Shown: positions 22,207 to 28,250 of the stretch, piece after piece
Layout of the letters: each line of letters begins with the position of its first letter
Numbering within the stretch: the first letter of the stretch is position 1
Assembly (NCBI GenBank): GCA_964435025.1
Contig: CAYSXL010000004.1
Coordinates: forward strand, 1 to 32,694
Length of the DNA stretch: 32,694 bases
Source: PWHW01 sp964435025
GTDB taxonomy: Bacteria; Patescibacteriota; Minisyncoccia; Minisyncoccales; PWPS01
Direction: 5' to 3'
Translations under genes and position numbers: made by a program
The notes under the pieces: generated by a model
What the model was told of the DNA's origin: nothing
Database searches by the model: none
What the model saw: the letters and a program-made list of their open reading frames with translations, nothing else

Positions 22207-22854
22207 CTAAAACTTTTCGCCTTTATAAATAAACACTCTTACTCCTATAGCTCCGTAAGGGCACCGGGCCATATTAAATCCGTAATCAAGATCACCGCGA
22301 ATTGTTGCTCTTTTAAGTTGTCCTTCCTGAAAGTGTTCCGTGCGAGCGATTTCTATTCCGTTGAGTCTTCCCGCAACCTGAATTCTTACACCCTTTACTT
22401 CCTTATTCATCGTTATCTTGTGTAAGGCCTGTTTAACGACTTTCCTGTAGGGAATTCTTTTTTCCATCTGTCTCGCAATATCTTGTGCGGCAAGCGATGC
22501 GGAAAACCAGGGGTCTTTTATTTCCTTTATTTCAAGTTTAACTTTTCTTTTTTCATCATTCGAAATTTTACCTATCATCTTTTCCACCCTCTCTTTTAAG
22601 TGTTTAACCCCTTCTCCTCCTCGGCCGATAATAAGGCCGGGCCTGGCACTGTGGATAATAACACTTATCTCTTCGGAAGATCTTTCAATTTCTATCCTTT
22701 CAACTCCTACCTCACGAAGTAACTCGCTAAGAAGCTCCTTAATTCTGTAATCTTCTTCCAAGAAACAAGCAAAGTTTTTTTCGTAAAAACCTTTTGATCC
22801 CCAGTCTTTCGTCTCGCTTATCCTGAAAATTTTAGGATGGACTTTGTGTGTCAT
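22207..22854 (-). CDS. rpsC: 30S ribosomal protein S3
   Basis: uS3, 215 residues; part of the mRNA entry helicase in the 30S head. Seen: MTHKVHPKIFRISETKDWGS, N-terminal KH domain with SARPGLIIGRGGEGVKHLKE, and the C-terminal domain with QMEKRIPYRKVVKQALHKIT, KGVRIQVAGRLNGIEIARTE and DYGFNMARCPYGAIGVRVFI. Its ATG is the right edge of a 138-bp insertion. Without the insertion the ATG would overlap the rplV TGA. The insertion carries a small frame ending in TGA across this same ATG. Confidence 0.97.
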   Translation of the reverse strand: MTHKVHPKIFRISETKDWGSKGFYEKNFACFLEEDYRIKELLSELLREVGVERIEIERSSEEISVIIHSARPGLIIGRGGEGVKHLKERVEKMIGKISNDEKRKVKLEIKEIKDPWFSASLAAQDIARQMEKRIPYRKVVKQALHKITMNKEVKGVRIQVAGRLNGIEIARTEHFQEGQLKRATIRGDLDYGFNMARCPYGAIGVRVFIYKGEKF

Positions 22855-22934
22855 ACCCGGTAGTAGAAATTCGCTACGAAACTGTGTTTCGCGAAACGAA
22901 GTTTTCTTTTTATATTGTAATTCCGTTTTTTCAT
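22851..22934 (-). CDS. 27-codon mini-ORF inside the 138-bp element
   Basis: ATG at 22932-22934, TGA at 22851-22853. Product would be MKKRNYNIKRKLRFAKHSFV followed by ANFYYRV, strongly basic. No homologue recognised. Its TGA overlaps the rpsC ATG (ATGA), which would recouple translation into rpsC after the element separated rplV from it. No Shine-Dalgarno is visible; the leader is AAATTT. Whether it is translated is unknown, and a frame of this length could be chance. Confidence 0.3.
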   Translation of the reverse strand: MKKRNYNIKRKLRFAKHSFVANFYYRV

Positions 22935-22993
22935 AAATTTAAATGATTGATAGACCGCCCTGTGAGCGAAAACAGTGAATTTTCACTACCGGG
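22856..22993. mobile_element. 138-bp MITE-like element between rplV and rpsC
   Basis: Ends CCCGGTAGT / ACTACCGGG are exact inverse repeats, and 16 of the first 19 bases match in inverse (then GAAAATTCAC against AGAAATTCGC). It is flanked by TCATA on both sides (22851-22855, 22994-22998). Inside, CGAAAC words alternate in orientation (22877-22897), with a perfect palindrome GTTTCGCGAAAC at 22886-22897. It contains no transposase. The ends resemble those of the 77-bp element (CCCCGTTAGAAATT). Confidence 0.8.
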
Positions 22994-23521
22994 TCATATT
23001 GATTTACGTCTAAATAGTTGTTTTTTATCTCCTTTTACTTCTTTTGCGCTCTCTTTCTTTGCGCTGGTATCCTCCATATGCCTTGACTTGGAAGACCGCA
23101 TGGAAACCTCTTCTTTCGGTTTTTCTGTCTGATAAACTTTCTTTATTTTTTTCTTGCTTTTCTTTTTCGCTTGACTCTCTCCCGTCGCCCCTTCTTCTCC
23201 CAATTTTATTGAAATATGTGATGTCTTTTTTTGAATGGGAAACGCCGATCCTCTTGCACGCGGTCTGAATCTTTTTATCATCGGTCCCCCGTCAACTTTT
23301 ATTTCCGAAATATAAAGATTTTCTTTTTTTAATCCATGGTTATGCTGAGCATTCGCGGTTACCGACCTTAAAAGCTTTAAAATAGGCTTTGCCGGTCTTT
23401 TTATCGTAAACTCAAGCATTCTTTCCGCGTCCACCACCTTGTGACCACGAACAAGATCCGCCACCAATCGGACTTTCCTGGGAGAAATTCTTGAATATTT
23501 AAGTTTTGCTTCGACAGACAT
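22994..23521 (-). CDS. rplV: 50S ribosomal protein L22 with charged C-terminal extension
   Basis: uL22, 175 residues from the ATG at 23521 (MSVEAKLKYSRISPRKVRLV); an in-frame TTG 11 codons upstream lies in repeat R3-c and is rejected. It lines the exit tunnel. Core seen: ADLVRGHKVVDAERMLEF, TANAQHNHGLKKENLYISEI, and KRFRPRARGSAFPIQKKTSH followed by ISIKLGE. The usual protein ends here at ~110; an added tail of ~65 residues is Lys/Glu/Ser-rich. The stop TGA is the left edge of the duplication flanking the 138-bp element. Confidence 0.95.
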   Translation of the reverse strand: MSVEAKLKYSRISPRKVRLVADLVRGHKVVDAERMLEFTIKRPAKPILKLLRSVTANAQHNHGLKKENLYISEIKVDGGPMIKRFRPRARGSAFPIQKKTSHISIKLGEEGATGESQAKKKSKKKIKKVYQTEKPKEEVSMRSSKSRHMEDTSAKKESAKEVKGDKKQLFRRKSI

Positions 23522-23545
23522 GATTAAAAATTTATAAATGATTTT

Positions 23546-23632
23546 AAATGACAAAGCCTAAAATCTAAATGTCAAATAATCTATTTTGTCATTTGTCATT
23601 CCTTTGACATTTGGATTTTGTCATTTGTCATT
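23546..23632. repeat. R3-family inverted heptad repeat (R3-c)
   Basis: rpsS-rplV gap. AAATGAC AAAGCCT AAAATCT AAATGTC AAATAAT then TTTTGTCATTTGTCATT and TTTGTCATTTGTCATTT. Nearly identical to R3-b over its first 55 nt. The rpsS stop codon (TGA in the gene sense, 23628-23630) lies inside the terminal AAATGAC heptad. Confidence 0.88.
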
Positions 23633-23909
23633 TCTTCTCTTGTTCTCTTTGCAATCTTCCTCCGTGTCTTACAAATCTCTTGGCCGGTGAAAATTCTCCC
23701 AAAAGGTGTCCTACCATTTCTTCGGAAACCGTCACTTTTACAAATTCTTTTCCGTTATAAACTCCGAAGGTACAACCTATCATTTCCGGTGTAACAGTTG
23801 CTCTGCGAGACCAAGTATTTATTACTTTCTTCTCTCCGCTCTTAAGATTCTTCACTTTCTCAAGCAGTTTTTCGTCTATAAAAGGACCTTTTTTTAAACT
23901 TCTAGCCAT
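23628..23909 (-). CDS. rpsS: 30S ribosomal protein S19
   Basis: uS19, 93 residues, normal length; 30S head, contacts S13 and the A site. Seen: MARSLKKGPFIDEKLLEKVK, INTWSRRATVTPEMIGCTFG, VYNGKEFVKVTVSEEMVGHL and LGEFSPAKRFVRHGGRLQRE. The highly conserved F.PTR.F+GH is FSPAKRFVRHGG here, a recognisable variant. It is flanked on both sides by repeats (R2-d upstream, R3-c downstream), the only ribosomal gene in the S10 set so isolated. Confidence 0.96.
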   Translation of the reverse strand: MARSLKKGPFIDEKLLEKVKNLKSGEKKVINTWSRRATVTPEMIGCTFGVYNGKEFVKVTVSEEMVGHLLGEFSPAKRFVRHGGRLQREQEKK

Positions 23910-23918
23910 AATTATTTA

Positions 23919-24050
23919 AAAGATACAATTAATCAAGATACAAGATGCAAACAATATTCAATAACCAATTTAACAAATTTCAAAAAGTTTGATTATTTTG
24001 TAATTGAAATTTGTAATTTGTTTGTTTCTTGTTTCTTGTGTCTTGTTTCT
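23919..24050. repeat. R2-family inverted heptad repeat (R2-d)
   Basis: rplB-rpsS gap. Left arm AAGATAC, AAGATAC, AAGATGC, AAACAAT; centre TTTCAAAAAGTTTGATTATT; right arm TTTGTTTCTTGTTTCTTG, TGTCTTG, TTTCTTA. Same arrangement as R2-b and R2-c. Confidence 0.8.
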
Positions 24051-24058
24051 TATCTACA

Positions 24059-24838
24059 TTATTTTTTACCTTTTTTCTTCTTGCTCGCTCTTTTTATAAT
24101 ATATCTATCGGTATGCTTTCTCTTTCTGGTACGAACACCTCTCGCAATTTTACCCCACGGAGTCTTGGGAGCGGGCATTCCGATAGGAGCCTTTCCCTCT
24201 CCTCCACCATGAGGATGGTCTACGGCAGCCATTGCCGAACCTCTTACTACCGGTCTTCTTCCCATCTTTCTCGCCGTTCCCGCCTTTTTGATCTTTCTGT
24301 AACGGTGCTCAGGGCGTGATACCTCACCGACGGAGGCAAAACAAGCATTTACAATTTTTCTGACTTCTCTCGAAGGCATACGTAAATGCGTCATCTTCCC
24401 TTCGTGGGCAAGTACAATAGCACAAGAACCGGCGCTACGAACAATTTTTCCCTTTCCCTCGGGATGAAGTGCTATGTTGTAAACAGCGGTACCAACCGGA
24501 ATGTTTTTAAGCTGCATCCTGTTTCCTTTTTTGATTTCCGCTTTCTTGTCAGTAATTATTTCATCTCCTTCCTTAATCTCTTGGGGAGCAAGAATATATT
24601 TCTTTTCCCCGTTTTCGTATTCTACAAAAGCAATATCGGCAGTCCTGTTCGGGTCATACTCTATTTGTTTAACCGTTCCTTTAATTCCAACACAAGGTTG
24701 GCCAAAATCAACACACCGATAGAGACGTTTTGCGCCTCCCCCTTTGTGCCTTACGGTAATCTTTCCCTGATTGGATCGCCCCCCTTTCTTTTTAATAGGG
24801 GTTCTCATCTTTTTTTGTTTCTTTACCCTTGGATTCAT
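24059..24838 (-). CDS. rplB: 50S ribosomal protein L2, short N-terminus
   Basis: uL2, 259 residues against ~275; at the peptidyl transferase centre and subunit interface. Seen: KKKGGRSNQGKITVRHKGGG, AKRLYRCVDFGQPCVGIKGT, IALHPEGKGKIVRSAGSCAI, MPSREVRKIVNACFASVGEV and the hallmark AAVDHPHGGGEGKAPIGMP with the conserved His. The protein begins about 20-25 residues later than usual: the MAIKxYKPTSPGRRxM segment is missing, and no room exists for it because rplW ends 9 nt upstream. C-terminal KKKKGKK is a basic addition. Confidence 0.96.
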   Translation of the reverse strand: MNPRVKKQKKMRTPIKKKGGRSNQGKITVRHKGGGAKRLYRCVDFGQPCVGIKGTVKQIEYDPNRTADIAFVEYENGEKKYILAPQEIKEGDEIITDKKAEIKKGNRMQLKNIPVGTAVYNIALHPEGKGKIVRSAGSCAIVLAHEGKMTHLRMPSREVRKIVNACFASVGEVSRPEHRYRKIKKAGTARKMGRRPVVRGSAMAAVDHPHGGGEGKAPIGMPAPKTPWGKIARGVRTRKRKHTDRYIIKRASKKKKGKK

Positions 24839-24847
24839 AACACAAAA

Positions 24848-25132
24848 TTAAGCTAAAGTCAAATCAATACTTTGTCCTTTTTTTACTTTAACAACCGCTT
24901 TTTTATATCCTTTTTTCGTTCCTTCGGTTCTTCCGACCCTCCTTTTTTTAGAAGGAATGTTTATTATTCTTACCGAAACAACGTTTACCTTGTATTTCCT
25001 TTCCACTTCTTCCTTTATCTCCCTTTTATTTGCCAACCTGTCCGTGCGAAAAGTGTAAAATCCTTCCCCTGCCAAATCGGTAGATTTTTCGCTAACATGC
25101 GCTTTACTTAAAATGTATCTATTTTTCGCCAT
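24848..25132 (-). CDS. rplW: 50S ribosomal protein L23
   Basis: uL23, 94 residues, normal length; at the tunnel exit, a docking site for trigger factor and SRP. Seen: MAKNRYILSKAHVSEKSTDL, YTFRTDRLANKREIKEEVER, KYKVNVVSVRIINIPSKKRR and GYKKAVVKVKKGQSIDLTLA. The family pattern P.+TEKS...........+.F.V...A.K..IK.AVE..F.V.V..V+T... is retained. Placed 9 nt before rplB and 11 nt after rplD. Confidence 0.95.
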   Translation of the reverse strand: MAKNRYILSKAHVSEKSTDLAGEGFYTFRTDRLANKREIKEEVERKYKVNVVSVRIINIPSKKRRVGRTEGTKKGYKKAVVKVKKGQSIDLTLA

Positions 25133-25143
25133 CTTTCTTTAAT

Positions 25144-25776
25144 TTAAAATTTAAAATTTTCTTTTATAACATCCACCGAAGCTTTCGGTACAATAAGATG
25201 TTTGTAAGAAAGGGTATCCAGGGGGTTTATGTCCTTCGCCTGCATTGTATCGACGTTTTCCAAATTCCTTGTCGCAAGTAAAAGGTTTCTATCCAATTCC
25301 GGAAGAACTATCAAGACGCTTTTTCCTTCATGTGACAAATTTTTCAAAAATTCACGCATTTCTTTCGTTTTCGCCTCTTTTATTTTCAGATCGGAAACGA
25401 AAAAAATCATGTCTTTTTCCTTTTTTGCGGAAAGAACCATGGAAAGAGCTTTCTTTTTTGTCTTTTTGTTGATTTTCTTTTTGTAATCCCTTTCGCTTCG
25501 GGGACCAAAAGTCACTCCCCCGCCCCGCCATATAGGAGAACGACTGGAACCGTGTCTCGCGCGTCCCGTTCCTTTTTGCCTCCACGGCTTTCTTCCTCCT
25601 CCTCTTTTATCACCCCGTTCTTTCGTATGGGCGGTATTTTGTCTCCTGTTTGCCATCTGAGCTTTAACCGTTTGGTAAATAAGGTCAGGATTCACTTTAA
25701 CCCCAAACACCTCCTCCGGAAGACTAATCTCTTCCGTTTTTTGCCCCTTCATATTGTATAAATCCGCTTTTATCAT
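25144..25776 (-). CDS. rplD: 50S ribosomal protein L4
   Basis: uL4, 210 residues; its extended loop reaches the exit tunnel. Seen: YQTVKAQMANRRQNTAHTKE, GGGRKPWRQKGTGRARHGSS, RSPIWRGGGVTFGPRSERDY, and a C-terminal ENVDTMQAKDINPLDTLSYK. In E. coli L4 represses its own operon via a leader upstream of rpsJ; here a structured RNA lies upstream of rplC instead (26389-26428). The ATG overlaps the rplC stop by 4 nt. Confidence 0.96.
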   Translation of the reverse strand: MIKADLYNMKGQKTEEISLPEEVFGVKVNPDLIYQTVKAQMANRRQNTAHTKERGDKRGGGRKPWRQKGTGRARHGSSRSPIWRGGGVTFGPRSERDYKKKINKKTKKKALSMVLSAKKEKDMIFFVSDLKIKEAKTKEMREFLKNLSHEGKSVLIVLPELDRNLLLATRNLENVDTMQAKDINPLDTLSYKHLIVPKASVDVIKENFKF

Positions 25777-26366
25777 ACTTTCTCTATCGTTAAAACACCT
25801 CCTTTTCTCCCCGGAAGCGCACCTCGCAGTACAATTACGTGTTTTTCCGTATCAATTTCAATTATTTGCAAATTTTTAACCGTAACATTGTCGGCTCCCA
25901 TTCTTCCCGCCATCTTGGTTCCTTTAAATACTCTTTGAGGGAAAACCGCTCCGATGGACCCTCCTTTTCTGTCGGTATGTTTTGTTCCGTGAGTGGAAGT
26001 ACCCGCCCCGGAAAAATTCCATCTTTTCATTACTCCCGCAAACCCCTTCCCTTTGGATATGCCCCTTACCTTGACCTTCTCGCCCGGAGTAAAGTTCTCC
26101 GCGGTAATTTCATCACTTACATTAACATCAAAACTTCCTCTGACTTCGTGTACATGCTTATAGGGTCTTGCTTTTTGGGATTTTTTTATTTTACTGCTTT
26201 TGATTGGCACAAATCCTATCTGCACGGCATCATAACCGTCTTTGTCTTTGTTCTTTACCTGTGTTACCTTGCACGGTCCCGCTTCAACCAAAGTAACCGG
26301 AAATGCTTTTCCTTCTTCGTCAAAAACTTGTGTCATTCCTAATTTTTTTCCTATTATAAAATTCAT
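25773..26366 (-). CDS. rplC: 50S ribosomal protein L3
   Basis: uL3, 197 residues, slightly short of ~209; an assembly initiator near the peptidyl transferase centre. Seen: MNFIIGKKLGMTQVFDEEGK, PVTLVEAGPCKVTQVKNKDK, VRGISKGKGFAGVMKRWNFS, GAGTSTHGTKHTDRKGGSIG, AVFPQRVFKGTKMAGRMGAD and VLRGALPGRKGGVLTIEKV. The E. coli methyl-Gln position (NQTPG) is replaced by VFPQR. The gap before it, 94 nt, is the largest in the tuf-to-rplB stretch and holds an RNA hairpin. No Shine-Dalgarno (leader AAAAAA). Confidence 0.96.
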   Translation of the reverse strand: MNFIIGKKLGMTQVFDEEGKAFPVTLVEAGPCKVTQVKNKDKDGYDAVQIGFVPIKSSKIKKSQKARPYKHVHEVRGSFDVNVSDEITAENFTPGEKVKVRGISKGKGFAGVMKRWNFSGAGTSTHGTKHTDRKGGSIGAVFPQRVFKGTKMAGRMGADNVTVKNLQIIEIDTEKHVIVLRGALPGRKGGVLTIEKV

Positions 26367-26388
26367 TTTTTTGATCTTTACAAAACTA

Positions 26389-26428
26389 AATATCGAGGTT
26401 TCCCCCGATATTAGAAAGTCTGGAAACC
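26389..26428 (-). promoter_or_regulatory. structured RNA leader of rplC
   Basis: In the transcript sense a 10-bp stem AAUAUCGGGG / CCUCGAUAUU (one G-U pair) is capped by a GAAA tetraloop (plus-strand 26389-26412). An upstream GGUUUCC (26422-26428) is perfectly complementary to GGAAACC (26397-26403), the loop side of this stem, so the two pairings exclude each other. No U-tract follows. It lies between rpsJ and rplC, ~22 nt before the rplC start. Confidence 0.65.
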
Positions 26429-26460
26429 GAAGCGCAACCTTTATTAATTAAGCCACGCCT

Positions 26461-26784
26461 TTACATCTTAATCTCAATATTTACTCCCGTAGGTAGGGTT
26501 AAATTCCTGAGCGCATCAAGTACTTTTGCGCCCGGACTAACAATATCAATAATTCTCTTGTGTATTCTTATCTCGTACTTTTCCTTCGATTTATTCTGCA
26601 CAAAAGTAGATCTATTCACCGTGTACTTTTTTGTTTCCGTAGGAAGCGGGGTGGGTCCTAAAACATCACTCCCGTATCGAAGCGCCGTATCGATAATTTG
26701 CTTCGCGCTGGTGTCAATCACTTTGTGGTCATAGGCACGAAGACGAATACGGATCCTTGATTTTACTTCCTTTTCTTTTACCAT
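26461..26784 (-). CDS. rpsJ: 30S ribosomal protein S10
   Basis: uS10 (NusE), 107 residues; 30S head, also part of NusB-dependent antitermination. Seen: RIRIRLRAYDHKVIDTSAKQ, IIDTALRYGSDVLGPTPLPT, ETKKYTVNRSTFVQNKSKEK, YEIRIHKRIIDIVSPGAKVL, and DALRNLTLPTGVNIEIKM, all canonical. Only 4 nt separate it from the tuf stop, so it is co-transcribed with tuf. A 94-nt structured gap follows before rplC. Confidence 0.96.
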   Translation of the reverse strand: MVKEKEVKSRIRIRLRAYDHKVIDTSAKQIIDTALRYGSDVLGPTPLPTETKKYTVNRSTFVQNKSKEKYEIRIHKRIIDIVSPGAKVLDALRNLTLPTGVNIEIKM

Positions 26785-26788
26785 CTTT

Positions 26789-27985
26789 TTATTTAATGAT
26801 CTTGCTCACCACTCCTGCACCTACTGTTTTTCCTCCTTCACGAATAGCGAATCTCATCTGTTCTTCAATAGCGATAGGCGCAATAAGTTTAACTTTTAAT
26901 TTCGCAGTATCCCCGGGCATTACCATTTCGGTTCCTTCGGGAAGTTCCACTTCACCGGTAACATCAGTGGTTCTCATGTAAAACTGCGGTTTATATCCTT
27001 TAAAGAAAGGTGTGTGTCTTCCTCCTTCATCTTTGCCCAAAATATATACTTCCGTCTCAAATTCGGTGTGGGGAGTTATAGAACCTATCTTTGCAAGTAC
27101 TTGTCCTCTTTCTATTTCATCCTTTTTGGTTCCTCGGAGGAGAATTCCCGCATTGTCTCCCGCTCTTCCTTCATCCAAGCTTTTATTAAACATCTCAATA
27201 CTTACAACAGTGGTTTTTGTCGTATCGTGAAGACCGACGATTTCCACTTCTTCTCCCGCCTTTACAACTCCTCTTTCGATTCTTCCTGTAGCTACCGTAC
27301 CTCTTCCTTCAATAGAGAAAACGTCTTCCACAGCCATAAGAAACGGCTTATCTTCATCTCTCTTGGGTTCGGGAATATGAGTATCCATAGCTTCCAGGAG
27401 CTCGGCAACAGGTTTTATCGCCTCATCATCGGCAGAAGTCGCTTCTCCCGCCTTAAGAGCGGATCCTTTGATGATAGGAATCTCGTCACCGGGAAATTCA
27501 TAACTGTTCAAAAGCTCCCTTATTTCCGACTCGACAAGGTCAATCATTTCTTGATCCTCAACCATATCAACTTTGTTTAGAAAAACAACAAGTGAAGGGA
27601 GTCCTACCTGACGAGCGAGTAAGAGATGTTCTCTTGTTTGAGGCATTGGTCCGTCCGTAGCGGAAACAACCAAAATTCCTCCATCCATCTGTGCCGCGCC
27701 GGTAACCATGTTCTTGACATAATCGGCATGCCCGGGACAATCAATGTGGGCATAATGTCTATTTTCCGTTTGATACTCACGATGAGAAATGGAAATAGTA
27801 AGTCCTCTGGCCTTCTCCTCGGGAGCGGAATCAATATCCTCTACACTGGTTTTCTTGTCAAGAAGCCCTTTTAAGTGCAAGGTGTTTATTATTGCCGCGG
27901 TAAGAGTGGTTTTACCATGGTCAACGTGACCGATGGTTCCCACGTTAAGGTGTGGTTTTCCTCTTTCAAATTTTTCTTTACCCAT
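26789..27985 (-). CDS. tuf: elongation factor Tu
   Basis: EF-Tu, 398 residues; GTPase that delivers aminoacyl-tRNA to the A site. Seen: GTIGHVDHGKTTLTAAI (P-loop), RGLTISISHREYQTENRHYA (switch I, with Ser-His-Arg variation), DCPGHADYVKNM (switch II), NKVDMV, SALKAGE, and C-terminal GGRHTPFFKGYKPQFYMRTT then GETVGAG-like GGKTVGAGVVSKII. It is the only tuf copy in the window. It has its own promoter in the gap after fusA and runs 4 nt ahead of rpsJ. Confidence 0.97.
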   Translation of the reverse strand: MGKEKFERGKPHLNVGTIGHVDHGKTTLTAAIINTLHLKGLLDKKTSVEDIDSAPEEKARGLTISISHREYQTENRHYAHIDCPGHADYVKNMVTGAAQMDGGILVVSATDGPMPQTREHLLLARQVGLPSLVVFLNKVDMVEDQEMIDLVESEIRELLNSYEFPGDEIPIIKGSALKAGEATSADDEAIKPVAELLEAMDTHIPEPKRDEDKPFLMAVEDVFSIEGRGTVATGRIERGVVKAGEEVEIVGLHDTTKTTVVSIEMFNKSLDEGRAGDNAGILLRGTKKDEIERGQVLAKIGSITPHTEFETEVYILGKDEGGRHTPFFKGYKPQFYMRTTDVTGEVELPEGTEMVMPGDTAKLKVKLIAPIAIEEQMRFAIREGGKTVGAGVVSKIIK

Positions 27986-28057
27986 ATTTTTGTTTTTTTA
28001 ACCTTTAATAAAATGTTTTTAATTTTGATTTTTTGTTGTGCTCTCAAAAGCCTCTTA

Positions 28058-28086
28058 ATATTACACTATTTGTTCAAAAATTTCAA
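28058..28086 (-). promoter_or_regulatory. promoter for tuf and the S10 genes
   Basis: Minus strand: -35 TTGAAA (28081-28086), 17-nt spacer, -10 TAATAT (28058-28063), with TG just before the -10. Predicted start near 28051, giving a leader of about 65 nt. It lies immediately downstream of the 100-N gap. The -10 and preceding TG match the rpsL promoter (TGTAATAT). Confidence 0.7.
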
Positions 28087-28093
28087 CACCCAA

Positions 28094-28193
28094 NNNNNNN
28101 NNNNNNNNNNNNNNNNNNNNNNNNNNNNNNNNNNNNNNNNNNNNNNNNNNNNNNNNNNNNNNNNNNNNNNNNNNNNNNNNNNNNNNNNNNNNN
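28094..28193. other. assembly gap (100 N) in the fusA-tuf spacer
   Basis: Exactly 100 N between fusA and tuf. The bases beside it (28194-28245) are the right arm of an R3 repeat, so the left arm is probably in the gap; the break is probably repeat-induced. Confidence 0.99.
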
Positions 28194-28245
28194 CTACTTT
28201 GTTATTTGCCATTCTTTTGGCATTTGGATTTTGTCATTTGCCATT
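28194..28245. repeat. R3-family heptad repeat, right arm (R3-d)
   Basis: TTTGCCA, TTTGGCATTTGGATT, TTGTCATTTGCCATT: the R3 word TTTGYCA, comparable with the right arms of R3-a and R3-c. The left arm is not visible because of the N run. Confidence 0.75.
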
Positions 28246-28250
28246 CTCTC

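Noticed and set aside
22994..22996. Alternative genetic code with TGA as Gly (Gracilibacteria/Absconditabacteria)
   Set aside because: TGA ends several full-length proteins exactly at family ends (L22, S19, L15, MurA, TpiA), and no in-frame TGA interrupts a conserved region.
23522..23554. Upstream start of rplV (TTG at 23554)
   Set aside because: It lies inside repeat R3-c and precedes the conserved L22 N-terminus by 11 unrelated residues.
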